Positions 33,958 to 42,085 of a DNA stretch of 48,441 bases are shown here, piece by piece. The stretch comes from an uncultured Chitinophagaceae bacterium (GTDB lineage Bacteria > Bacteroidota > Bacteroidia > Chitinophagales > Chitinophagaceae). The DNA is taken from NCBI GenBank assembly GCA_936908745.1, contig CAKZFX010000029.1, positions 1 to 48,441 on the forward strand, given 5' to 3'. Under the pieces are notes generated by a model, which saw nothing but the letters and a program-made list of their open reading frames with translations, searched no databases and was not told the origin of the DNA. Position 1 is the first letter of the stretch. Each line of letters begins with the position of its first letter. A program made the translations under genes and the position numbers.

Positions 33958-35682
33958 ATGCGCCGGTATTATTTAGCAGTGTGCACAGTGCTGCTTTTTG
34001 CTTGCAACAATAGTGATAACAAAGAAAAAGGATCTGCTGGCAAAGACTCACCAGTTATTGGGTGCGGCTCCCAAACAAGCGACAAAAACTGGTATAGCTC
34101 CGGTAAGAAAGCGCCTAGGTTTAAAGGATTGGAAGGCGTTGATTTCAAAATTTCAACTTCAAATAAGGAAGCGCAGGAATATTTTGCGCAGGGAATGATG
34201 CTGGCTTATGGGTTTAACCATGCCGAGGCAGCAAGATCGTTTTATGAAGCGACGCGGCTGGATTCCGCCTGTGCGATGGCTTATTGGGGTTTTGCCTATG
34301 TCTTAGGACCTAATTATAATGCCGGGATGGAAGAAGATAATTTTCAGCGGGCTTATGACGCAGCAGTGAAAGCGAAATCGCTTATTGGTAATTGTACGCC
34401 CAAAGAAGCAGCATTGATTGAAGCGTTGACCACCCGCTATGCCAAACACCCACCGGCAGATCGAACGCCATTAAATATTGCTTATGCGTCGGCCATGAAA
34501 AAAGTATATGAGCAATATCCTTCTGATCCTGATATTGGGGCGTTGTACGCAGAGTCAATGATGAACCTGCATCCCTGGGATTTATATGATAAAGAGACAA
34601 AGGCTCCAAAAGCATGGACACCGGCTCTGCTGGCTGTGTTGGAACACCTGGTGAAAATAAATCCTGACCATCCAGGTGCACACCATTTTTATATTCATGC
34701 AGTGGAAGCATCTGCCCAACCCGAACTGGCAATGATGAGTGCAAAGAAACTGGAAACATTAGTACCGGGTGCCGGTCATTTGGTGCACATGTCTTCGCAT
34801 ATTTATATTAATACAGGTGATTATCATGCGGGCTCCCTGTCAAATATCCGTGCGGTGGAGATAGACAGCATTTACACAACAGCTTGCCATGCACAAGGGG
34901 CTTATCCTTTGTCTTATTACCCGCACAATTACCATTTCCTGGCCGCAACAGCGGCTTTGGAAGGGAACTCCCGGTTGGCATGGGATGCGGCAAAGAAATT
35001 ACAACAGCATACGGCGGCAGATATTATGGACAAGGATGGCTGGGGAACATTACAACACTATTATACAATCCCCTATTATATTGCTGTAAAGCTGTCGATG
35101 TGGGATACAGTGCTTGCTATTCCGGCGCCGGTAAAAAATCTTGTTTACCCGATGGCGATATGGCATTATGCAAGAGGGATGGCTTATTTAGGAAAACATG
35201 CTATTTCAGATGCGCAAAAAGAAATGGACAGCCTGCGCATATTAGCCGCCGACACTTCACTTCAACACCTGACGGTATGGGACATTAATACAACGGCTGA
35301 CTTAGCACAAATCGCTGCAAAAGTTTTAGCGGCGGGAATCGCATTCCGCCAGGGCAAATCAAATGATGCGATCCGTTTGTTGCAGGAAGCGATAGCTATC
35401 GAGGATAAACTCAACTATAATGAACCACCTGACTGGTTTTTTTCCGTGCGTCATCATTTAGGGGCTGTATTGCTGAAAGCAGGAAAGTACGTAGAGGCGG
35501 AACAAGTATATAACCGGGATTTAAAAACCTGGCGAGAGAATGGCTGGGCATTAATAGGCTTATACAATGCTCTTTTATTGCAAAAGAAAGAAACCGAAGC
35601 ACAAAAAGTAAAATCCGCTTTTGAAGAAGCCTGGCGATATGCTGATTTTAGAATCACTTCTTCTTCAAGTATAGCAGAATAG
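33958..35682 (+). CDS. TPR-repeat lipoprotein
   Basis: About 574 residues from the start used (MRRYYLAVCTVLLFACNN), which carries a lipobox with Cys15. A GTG start 17 codons upstream is unlikely. The mature protein has TPR-like helices (for example AYGFNHAEAARSFYEATRLDSACA near 98-121 and KYVEAEQVYNRDLKTWRENGW near 518), and repeated His-Pro segments. It is probably a periplasmic or surface scaffold. No enzyme motif is visible. It comes after the response regulator gene with a 97-base gap. Confidence 0.82.
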   Translation: MRRYYLAVCTVLLFACNNSDNKEKGSAGKDSPVIGCGSQTSDKNWYSSGKKAPRFKGLEGVDFKISTSNKEAQEYFAQGMMLAYGFNHAEAARSFYEATRLDSACAMAYWGFAYVLGPNYNAGMEEDNFQRAYDAAVKAKSLIGNCTPKEAALIEALTTRYAKHPPADRTPLNIAYASAMKKVYEQYPSDPDIGALYAESMMNLHPWDLYDKETKAPKAWTPALLAVLEHLVKINPDHPGAHHFYIHAVEASAQPELAMMSAKKLETLVPGAGHLVHMSSHIYINTGDYHAGSLSNIRAVEIDSIYTTACHAQGAYPLSYYPHNYHFLAATAALEGNSRLAWDAAKKLQQHTAADIMDKDGWGTLQHYYTIPYYIAVKLSMWDTVLAIPAPVKNLVYPMAIWHYARGMAYLGKHAISDAQKEMDSLRILAADTSLQHLTVWDINTTADLAQIAAKVLAAGIAFRQGKSNDAIRLLQEAIAIEDKLNYNEPPDWFFSVRHHLGAVLLKAGKYVEAEQVYNRDLKTWRENGWALIGLYNALLLQKKETEAQKVKSAFEEAWRYADFRITSSSSIAE

Positions 35683-35687
35683 CAGTA

Positions 35688-36242
35688 TTATTTTCTTAGT
35701 GGAGCATAGTAAAAAGTGACTACGCCACAACCAAAGGTTTTTGTTTTCAAGAGCTTTAGATCAATCCTTCCCTGTATATCCTTAAACAAAATCATTCCTT
35801 TCCCTTCAATCATGGGATGAATGGATATCTGGTATTCATCCACTAACCCAAGATTGGCGCAGGCTATAATCAGGCTTGGGCTGCCTGCTAAAATGTCTCC
35901 GCCTTCTTCTTGCTTCAGCGCCATAATTTCTTTTTCAACAGATCCCTTCACAATTCTTGTATTTTTCCAGTCTGTGCTTTGTAATGTATTTGAAAAAACA
36001 ATTTTTTCAATTTTGTCGATGGCCAGGGCAAAATCATCGGTTGCTTTATTGCCGGTTGGATTTTTTACCACATTGGGCCAATGGCTCTCCATCAACTGGT
36101 AAGTGACCCTTCCGTGTATAATAGTGTCAGCACTATTTAACAGGTCGGTATAATGCTGGTGTGTTTCATTGTCGGCAATGCCGGCTGTATGATCACAAAT
36201 CCCGTCGAGGGTCATATTCATGGTGGCGATGAGTTTTCGCAT
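35688..36242 (-). CDS. dihydrofolate reductase-family (RibD C-terminal-like) protein
   Basis: A 184-residue protein with the fold of RibD C-terminal/DHFR-like proteins. The N-terminal MRKLIATMNMTLDGICD, DTIIHGRVTYQLMESHWP, GDILAGSPSLIIACANLGLVDEY and the final TFGCGVVTFYYAP are typical. It is likely an NAD(P)H-dependent reductase of unknown substrate. Not part of an obvious operon; the TPR gene ends 5 bases away on the opposite strand. Confidence 0.88.
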   Translation of the reverse strand: MRKLIATMNMTLDGICDHTAGIADNETHQHYTDLLNSADTIIHGRVTYQLMESHWPNVVKNPTGNKATDDFALAIDKIEKIVFSNTLQSTDWKNTRIVKGSVEKEIMALKQEEGGDILAGSPSLIIACANLGLVDEYQISIHPMIEGKGMILFKDIQGRIDLKLLKTKTFGCGVVTFYYAPLRK

Positions 36243-36312
36243 GGCAATAGGTTTAAGGCTTCAATTTCACGAAGCTACAGATATCGGCTTTATTTTCTGT
36301 TTGTAACCTGGC

Positions 36313-36612
36313 TCATCCTCCATGTTGCCAGCAATAGCTATTGCTTCTTGCCGATCTTTTGCATTGTGTTCCTTTTTTGGTAGTTGCCTGGCAACGCCAG
36401 CTTGCCTGGGACCTGTCATAGGAGACCGGCTCCCTGTTCTCTTTTTTGCTCAGGGCGAAAGGTTTTGTACCTCTTGCATTGAGCAAGGAGTCTAATCGTT
36501 GTTCCAACATGGTAATACGCAGGTTCAGGCGGTCTGTATCAATGTTGCTGTTGTCGGTATTAAAGCAGGAAGTAAGAAAGAATAAGGCAAGGCAACTAAA
36601 AAGAATTTTCAT
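36313..36612 (-). CDS. lipoprotein with DUF5763-like Cys/His motif
   Basis: A 99-residue lipoprotein (lipobox LTSC, Cys16) with a short coiled coil at about 28-45 and a C-terminal module C-x8-C-x8-C-x2-H (CQATTKKGTQC ... SYCWQH), probably zinc-binding. The same module ends the protein encoded at 23475. It lies 12 bases downstream of the 356-residue membrane protein gene on the same strand, so the two may be co-transcribed. Function unknown. Confidence 0.75.
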   Translation of the reverse strand: MKILFSCLALFFLTSCFNTDNSNIDTDRLNLRITMLEQRLDSLLNARGTKPFALSKKENREPVSYDRSQASWRCQATTKKGTQCKRSARSNSYCWQHGG

Positions 36613-36624
36613 ACAATACAGTTA

Positions 36625-37695
36625 TCAATTGTTAACAAGCTTCGTGTCATCTTTGTATTTTTCAAGGTAGGTCCCGTATATGTGATCAGAAATGATCTTT
36701 AACGTACGTGTAACATCAACAGGGTGGTGACCACTTGCAGTATAAAATTCTATTCCGCCATTAATTTTTATATAAAAAAGCCTCCCGATTGACCATCTCG
36801 TCATAGTGTCTTCTCTTGTAATTCTTTTAAAATTCCTCATTCTTTCCAAATCTAATGGCAGCTTTAGCCGATTGCTGTTTCTATCGGCACAAGAAACAGT
36901 GTCATAGTGATCGCCAGTCCAGTACATGCAGCCAGTGTTGGGGTTGCCCAAAGCCATCATTTGATTGTCTTGTTTTTGCTGCCATAGAGTATAGGCGCTG
37001 CCAATAGAAATTATAAATAGTAAAAAATATAAAAGGGCCTTTTCAGCTTTAGATATTCCTTTAGTTTCTGAATATTTATCCTGTTTTTTTTCATCAGGAA
37101 TTTTGCCTGTTTCATCTCCTGATTTTGTTGGCTTTTCTGGTTCCGGACTTGGTTCAGGTAGAGTTTCATTTGGATCTGCTGATTTTACAACTTCAATAGG
37201 CTCTTTTTTCTTTTCTTCATTTTCCTCTCCGGGTGATGCCAAATCATCGTTTCCTGGCTCCTCATCAATAAACTCCGGTTCTTCGTTATTTTCTTTATCA
37301 TTAAGAATTGATAATTCTTCTTCAGTCAAAATCACTTCCTTGCCATATACGCAAGGCCGAAATCTAAAATCCATCAACCAGGCAAATAACTCCACATTTA
37401 CATTGTCAGTGTTTTCTGTTTCTCCTTTTAAATAATTGCTCAGTGGTTTAAATCGGCTTGTCTCAAAATTTTCAATTGATTGTAAGAACTGCCTTCCAAA
37501 CTCTGTTGGACCAAAAAAGTCGGTAAGCGCTTGCTCATCTTCTTTGCGAAAACGTTGCTTATAAACATGCTGACAAGCTTTTTTAATATTAGCTGGAGTG
37601 GGTGTGACCAACAAACGAGAAAGAGTGCCATTGTCCCGCTTCTTTTTATAAGTCCCTATTAGCAGTTTAATATAGTCTGGGTGGCTTAAACGCAT
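36625..37695 (-). CDS. single-TM protein of unknown family with acidic linker
   Basis: A 356-residue protein. The N-terminal part (1-130), helical, looks cytoplasmic. It is followed by a low-complexity Glu/Pro/Asp/Lys linker (about 135-212), a membrane segment at 219-238, and a C-terminal periplasmic domain with a Cys pair (CMYWTGDHYDTVSC) and a stretch LERMRNFKRITREDTMTRW. The layout resembles an anti-sigma or transmembrane signalling protein but no family is recognised. Upstream lies a cluster of CCGGAAT repeats. Confidence 0.65.
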   Translation of the reverse strand: MRLSHPDYIKLLIGTYKKKRDNGTLSRLLVTPTPANIKKACQHVYKQRFRKEDEQALTDFFGPTEFGRQFLQSIENFETSRFKPLSNYLKGETENTDNVNVELFAWLMDFRFRPCVYGKEVILTEEELSILNDKENNEEPEFIDEEPGNDDLASPGEENEEKKKEPIEVVKSADPNETLPEPSPEPEKPTKSGDETGKIPDEKKQDKYSETKGISKAEKALLYFLLFIISIGSAYTLWQQKQDNQMMALGNPNTGCMYWTGDHYDTVSCADRNSNRLKLPLDLERMRNFKRITREDTMTRWSIGRLFYIKINGGIEFYTASGHHPVDVTRTLKIISDHIYGTYLEKYKDDTKLVNN

Positions 37696-38070
37696 ATGAC
37701 TTGCTTATGATTAAAAGTAAAAAATAACCGGAATTATCGGAATTCTAACCGGAAAATACGGTATCGCAGGAATTCGTGATTACGGTTAACCGGAATTTCA
37801 GGAATGATTGGAAACCCCGGAACGCAATACTGATCAGGCTTTTAGCCGACTGTATGTTTGTATTGTAATCATTTGGCAAGCGAAAAACAAACCAGGTGAT
37901 TAGCTGAGTGCGAAGATCGTGGCAGGTTAGCCAGCAAGGGAAGTTGTTAACCCAACTGCGATCAACGCTCTTCCTTCCCAACGTAAGAGGCGCTTCTTAC
38001 AAAACCAGTCCCAGCCAGGCTCGCGACCCGGCGCGGGCAATCATTTCAATCACTTTTAAAAACTCAAACA
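37696..38070. other. 375-base intergenic region with CCGGAAT repeats
   Basis: Between the divergent genes at 37695 and 38071. The left part holds a repeat cluster (37727-37822). A plus-strand frame at 37908-38150 is open but overlaps the Pro-tail gene and looks spurious. No terminator or clear promoter was found. Confidence 0.5.
37727..37822. repeat. cluster of CCGGAAT-like repeats
   Basis: The words CCGGAAT, CGGAATT, CCGGAAA, CCGGAATT and CCGGAAC occur within 96 bases, and the centre holds the 10-bp palindrome CGGTTAACCG (37783-37792). The first two AACCGGAA words start 19 bases apart. It lies just upstream of the start of the minus-strand membrane protein gene, so it could be an operator array. 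Confidence 0.5.
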
Positions 38071-38262
38071 ATGATCAGTTGGCTCATCTGGTTCTGGGCA
38101 TTCTTATGCCCCAACCACAACCATACGCCTCAAAACCACGGCGATTGTAACCTAATACATGTTTCCACCAATTCGCTGGATGACGACGGCGACACCGGTG
38201 GCGAAACGGGCAATTTCCCGCCATTCCCACCTCCACCACCCCCTCCTCCTCCACGAGGATAG
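38071..38262 (+). CDS. 63-residue Pro-tailed microprotein
   Basis: A short protein: a hydrophobic, Trp-rich N-terminus (MISWLIWFWAFLCP), a His/Asn region, an acidic Asp/Gly stretch (DDDGDTGGETG) and a poly-proline tail. A clean terminator starts 9 bases after the stop, which supports real expression. The N-terminus could be a signal anchor. No family recognised. Confidence 0.55.
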   Translation: MISWLIWFWAFLCPNHNHTPQNHGDCNLIHVSTNSLDDDGDTGGETGNFPPFPPPPPPPPPRG

Positions 38263-38270
38263 TGACACAA

Positions 38271-38302
38271 GAAGGCAGATTCAGTTCTGCCTTCCTTTTT
38301 TT
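38271..38302 (+). terminator. terminator of the Pro-tail gene
   Basis: GAAGGCAGA (38271-38279) and TCTGCCTTC (38286-38294) form a perfect 9-bp stem with a six-base loop, followed by C and T7. Confidence 0.9.
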
Positions 38303-38353
38303 ATGTATTGACTTTTTAACCGGCTCTTTTTATTTTTAAAAAAAACTACGCTG

Positions 38354-40009
38354 GTGAGAAAATTAATTTTTATCCTGTTCGTCGCTACGTTTATGTATGG
38401 ATGTAAAAAAACAAATAAGAACGTTGAATCAACGGAATCACCGGATTATCAAGCAGCGACAAGATATTATTATACAAACCCTGATTCTGCTTATTATTTT
38501 GCTGCCCGGGTTCTTGAAAACTCACATGACACAGTTGAAAAGGCACAAGCTTACTATATAATGGCGATAAGGCAATTAAATTTAGGAGATTATTATGCGG
38601 CACAAGAAGATTTGATTTCCTCTATAAAAATGCTCGATGAGCAAAATACTGCTCATTACCAAACTTTTGCTTCTGATTATAACACACTTGCTAATATCAC
38701 GCTGGACTTAAAAGAATATGATGCAGCTATCGAAAATTATAATCACGCAGTTCAGTATACATATGCCGAAAACGACAAGCTACAAGTAGCAAATAATATA
38801 GCTGTAGCCTATCAGAAAAAAAAGGAATATGAAAGAGCTATTGATATTCTTGATTCTGCTATGAAAGAACCAATAACCGATACTTTATTAAAAGCCAGGT
38901 TAGTTTCGAACATGGCACGAACAAAGTGGCTTGCTGACCCTAAGTATAATGCATTGCCCGAATTTATGATTGCATTGGGATTGCGAAAGGCTGTAAATGA
39001 TGCATCGGCTATAAACTCAAGTTTGACCCATCTTTCAGATTATTATAAAGACTCATGGCCTGATTCAGCTTTATATTATGCATTAAAGCGTTTTGAAGTT
39101 GTAGAAACGATACAAAACCCTACTGACCGGATAGAGGCTTTACGTCAATTGATAGAATTAGATGCTCCAAAAAGAAAAGAATATGCAAAAGAATATTTTG
39201 AGTTAGAAGATAGCTTGGATTTGGCACGAATCAATGACAGGCGACAGTTTGCAGTAGTAAAATTTGAAGTTGATAAACGGAAAGCAGAAAACCTTTCATT
39301 ACAGCAACACATTTCAAAACAACGGCTACTGATGTACGGTTTGATAGTGCTTGCCATTGCTATTATTGCCGGTTTGTGGAGCTGGTACCAAAAACGCAGA
39401 AAGAGACAAAAGGAAGAAGCCGAGCGAGAAATACGTGAATCCAAATTAAAAACCTCACAGAAGGTACATGATGTCGTTGCAAACGGGCTTTATACCATTA
39501 TAAATGAACTGGAACATAATGAAAATGTTGAGAAAGAGCCTTTATTGATCAGGATCGAGGGATTGTACGAAAAGTCACGCAATATCTCTTATGAAGATGC
39601 ACCAGCTGAGCAGGCAAATTATGATATCCAGGTTCACCAACTGCTTACTTCTTTTGCCAATGAACAAACTAAGGTAATTATGGTCGGCAACCAGGAAGCT
39701 TTTTGGAGTAGGATTACCACAGTGCAAAAAAAGGAATTGTTGCTGATCCTCAATGAGATGATGGTAAATATGAAAAAGCATAGCGGGGCCAAAAATGTAG
39801 TGGTTGTTTTCAAACAGGAAAATGGCAAGGGCCTTATTCATTACAAAGACGATGGAGCGGGTTTTCCTGCTGATTTTGAATTTGGCAACGGCCTGAACAA
39901 TACGGTTAGCCGTATTAAATCATTAAATGGCGAAATTAATTTTGGAAAAAGCGAAAAGAATGGCGTATCGATTACTCTTAGCTTTCCGCTGGAAGCCAAT
40001 AAATCATGA
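38354..40009 (+). CDS. TPR-containing lipoprotein sensor histidine kinase
   Basis: A 551-residue hybrid membrane kinase starting at GTG. A lipobox-like MYGC gives Cys17 as possible lipid site. Residues about 30-280 form TPR-like repeats in the periplasm, a membrane segment is at 325-345, then a coiled coil (350-366) and a short dimerisation part with His372 in QKVHDVVANGLYTI, similar to the LHDxxxxxL box of the NarL/HisKA_3 group but with different flanks. The HATPase has LILNEMMVNMKKHSGA (N box), HYKDDGAGFP (G1) and NGLNNTVSRIKSLNGE (G2). Its response regulator overlaps the stop by four bases (ATGA). Signal unknown. Confidence 0.85.
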   Translation: MRKLIFILFVATFMYGCKKTNKNVESTESPDYQAATRYYYTNPDSAYYFAARVLENSHDTVEKAQAYYIMAIRQLNLGDYYAAQEDLISSIKMLDEQNTAHYQTFASDYNTLANITLDLKEYDAAIENYNHAVQYTYAENDKLQVANNIAVAYQKKKEYERAIDILDSAMKEPITDTLLKARLVSNMARTKWLADPKYNALPEFMIALGLRKAVNDASAINSSLTHLSDYYKDSWPDSALYYALKRFEVVETIQNPTDRIEALRQLIELDAPKRKEYAKEYFELEDSLDLARINDRRQFAVVKFEVDKRKAENLSLQQHISKQRLLMYGLIVLAIAIIAGLWSWYQKRRKRQKEEAEREIRESKLKTSQKVHDVVANGLYTIINELEHNENVEKEPLLIRIEGLYEKSRNISYEDAPAEQANYDIQVHQLLTSFANEQTKVIMVGNQEAFWSRITTVQKKELLLILNEMMVNMKKHSGAKNVVVVFKQENGKGLIHYKDDGAGFPADFEFGNGLNNTVSRIKSLNGEINFGKSEKNGVSITLSFPLEANKS

Positions 40010-40671
40010 TTGAAAAAGTTATAATAGCCGAAGACCAGGAAATTTTTAATCTATCTGTGCAAAGGGCAATGGAAGATTTAGCGATCAAACATGTTGATCA
40101 TGTATTTTATTGTGACGATGCACTGAATAAGATACAGCTGGCTAAACAAAAAGGTCACCCTTATGATCTCCTGGTTACTGATCTTTATTTTGAAAACGAT
40201 GGTATTTCTCAAAAAATTGGAGGCGGGTTTGATTTGATCCGCTCGGTGAGAGAAGTGCAGCCGGATATTATGATTCTTATACTTTCCGCGGAAAGTCGTC
40301 CAGCTACCATTGATATGCTCTTTAAAAGCTATTCGATAGATGCGTATGTCCGCAAAGCCCGGCATGATGCCAGGGAATTAAAATTGGCTTTTGATGCGTT
40401 ATCTAATCGCCAACAATATTATCCGCAATCGCTGGCCCAACTCATAAAGCAGGCCAACACATATGAGTTTACAGAATTTGATATTAATATTATCCGCCTC
40501 TTATCGCAGGGCTACCAGCAAAATCAAATACCCGGTTACCTCAAAAAACACAATATCAGGCCATCCAGCCTGAGCACTATCGAAAAACGCCTGAACCAAA
40601 TAAGGGAAGAGCTCGGTTTTTCAAAGAATGAACAACTGGTACTGTTTTGTAAAGAAACAGGCATACTATAG
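40006..40671 (+). CDS. response regulator with C-terminal HTH
   Basis: A 221-residue regulator. The receiver has an acidic pair in IIAEDQE and Asp59 in LLVTDLYFE as phospho-acceptor; a small insert follows (ENDGISQKIGGG). The C-terminus has a LuxR-like helical region TEFDINIIRLLSQGYQQNQIP with a second helix-turn-helix-like part LSTIEKRLNQIREELG, which diverges from the canonical LuxR motif. The start overlaps the kinase stop by ATGA. It is the likely output partner. Targets might include the HSDR_N/TerB module downstream (inference). Confidence 0.88.
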   Translation: MIEKVIIAEDQEIFNLSVQRAMEDLAIKHVDHVFYCDDALNKIQLAKQKGHPYDLLVTDLYFENDGISQKIGGGFDLIRSVREVQPDIMILILSAESRPATIDMLFKSYSIDAYVRKARHDARELKLAFDALSNRQQYYPQSLAQLIKQANTYEFTEFDINIIRLLSQGYQQNQIPGYLKKHNIRPSSLSTIEKRLNQIREELGFSKNEQLVLFCKETGIL

Positions 40672-40742
40672 TGCAAACAGCGAAGCCCTTTTTTACACAT
40701 AGCCATTGTAAAGGTTTGTGTTCTCCTTGAAAGAAAATAATA

Positions 40743-40772
40743 TTTTACGGTCTGTTACGGTTAGCCGTAAAA
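40743..40772. promoter_or_regulatory. nested inverted repeat upstream of the HSDR_N gene
   Basis: TTTTACGG (40743-40750) pairs with CCGTAAAA (40765-40772), and an inner TTACGG (40755-40760) pairs with CCGTAA (40765-40770). It lies 77 bases upstream of the start codon of the next gene. It could be a binding site for the preceding response regulator; no T-run follows, so a terminator on the plus strand is unlikely. Confidence 0.4.
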
Positions 40773-40848
40773 AAAATATACGCCTCCCGGTTAGTTTTGA
40801 AGTGAAGTCGTTGTAACAGACTTTACCACTGTAATCAAAGCTAATCGT

Positions 40849-41622
40849 ATGCTCACCGCATTAAAGCAACAAAAGCTGCTAAACTCCCTGAAAGCCTACC
40901 GTAAAGAGTTTTTAGATAGCGGCCTTAAAGAACTGGATGAGTCAGGCACCCGGATCATGATCAACCGCTTTCTTTCAGACGTGTTGGGTTATAAGCAGCT
41001 GGAAGAGATAAAAACAGAGTACATGATCAAGGGTACGTATGCGGATTATGTGATCCAGTTAGACAAAACCAGGCATTTTCTCGTTGAAGTAAAAGCGCTT
41101 TCATTTGAATTGTCTGAAAAGCACCTCCGTCAAACGATCAATTATGGTGCTAATGAAGGCATTGAGTATGCCCTGTTGACTAATGGAAAGAGTTTCGAGT
41201 TCTATAAAATCATCTTTGAGCAACCTATTTCCTCCCGTTTAATATTTGCGTTAGACCTCAGCGATGCAGCGGGATTAAAGAATGCTGCCAGCTACCTGCA
41301 ACATCTTCATAAAGACAGCGTGGTTAAAAACTCTTTCCGGCCGCTGTGGAATAAATGCGAAGCCACAGACTCCTATAATATTGCCGGAATTATATGTTCT
41401 GATACCGTGCTGAAGTGTATTCAGAAATTAATTAAAAGCAGGTATAATGAGAAGTGCGACGTCGATGTAATTCTTTCTGCTGTCCAAAAAATTGTAGCAG
41501 AGAAGATGGATCCGGGATTGATAAGGCCGTTTAAAACGACTAAGGTGAGGGCTAAGAAGGACAAGAAAATGGAAGCCGATAATTCTGCTGAAGCAACATC
41601 TTCTTCGCTTTCGGAAGGCTGA
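40849..41622 (+). CDS. stand-alone HSDR_N (PD-(D/E)xK) protein
   Basis: A 257-residue protein with the type I restriction HsdR N-terminal domain. The nuclease signature is complete: Asp66 in TYADYVIQ, Glu80 and Lys82 in LVEVKA. The following QTINYGANEGIEYALLTNGKSFEFYKI stretch is also typical. The helicase part of HsdR is absent, so it is not a classical restriction enzyme; a C-terminal region of about 120 residues and a basic Lys/Ser-rich tail replaces it. Stand-alone HSDR_N proteins occur in defence or DNA-repair contexts. It lies upstream of the TerB operon. Function unknown. Confidence 0.8.
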   Translation: MLTALKQQKLLNSLKAYRKEFLDSGLKELDESGTRIMINRFLSDVLGYKQLEEIKTEYMIKGTYADYVIQLDKTRHFLVEVKALSFELSEKHLRQTINYGANEGIEYALLTNGKSFEFYKIIFEQPISSRLIFALDLSDAAGLKNAASYLQHLHKDSVVKNSFRPLWNKCEATDSYNIAGIICSDTVLKCIQKLIKSRYNEKCDVDVILSAVQKIVAEKMDPGLIRPFKTTKVRAKKDKKMEADNSAEATSSSLSEG

Positions 41623-41679
41623 GAAACTCGGTTGTTATCATCTAACAAGCATATTGCTTAATACTATAAAAAACACACC

Positions 41680-42081
41680 ATGACATCAGAGCTACAAACG
41701 CATTTTCTTAACCTGTATTCTATGGCGCTGGCAGACTCCCAGTTTGACGAAAAAGAAATTGCTATTCTATACAGATTGGGAGAAGAAAGAGGCATTGCAA
41801 GAGAAAAGATCGATGCAATGCTTTTAAACCCGTCACCATCTGAACAGTTTGTCGTCCCGGACAACCTTGGTGACAAGATTGAGTATTTATACGACTATGC
41901 GAAAATGATATTGGCAGACGGAGTGATTCACCAAGATGAGATAAACACCCTGGAAAAATTTTGTATCAAGTTCCAGTTTGAAGAAAAAAATGTTTCTGCC
42001 ATCGCTCAGTTTTTAATCGAGGCAGTAAAGGATAATATTTCTAAAAATGACCTAATCGATTTCGTTACACAAAATAATTAA
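41680..42081 (+). CDS. TerB-like cytoplasmic protein
   Basis: A 133-residue all-helical protein. The spacing of acidic and hydrophobic residues (LYSMALADSQFDEKEIAILYRLGEERGI and YAKMILADGVIHQDEINTLEKFC) matches the two-copy acid motif of the TerB-like fold, which binds metal through conserved Asp/Glu. The ADxxxxxEE-type words recur at about 17-26 and 82-90. It is the first gene of an operon with a four-TM coiled-coil protein and a vWA lipoprotein. A stress or envelope role is plausible but unproven. Confidence 0.72.
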   Translation: MTSELQTHFLNLYSMALADSQFDEKEIAILYRLGEERGIAREKIDAMLLNPSPSEQFVVPDNLGDKIEYLYDYAKMILADGVIHQDEINTLEKFCIKFQFEEKNVSAIAQFLIEAVKDNISKNDLIDFVTQNN

Positions 42082-42085
42082 TCTT

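Noticed and set aside
37908..38150. 80-codon plus-strand frame
   Set aside because: It overlaps the Pro-tail gene in another frame, has low-complexity Arg/Ser/Gln composition and no start signal; the 38071 frame with its terminator fits better.
24272..40772. Shared word GTTACGGTTAG near 24272-24283 (minus), 40754-40764 and, with changes, 37780
   Set aside because: Hundreds of chance 11-base matches are expected in a 48-kb window, so the link is not significant without conservation data.
40849..41622. Complete type I restriction system
   Set aside because: Only the HSDR_N nuclease domain is present; helicase, methylase and specificity subunits are missing from the window.
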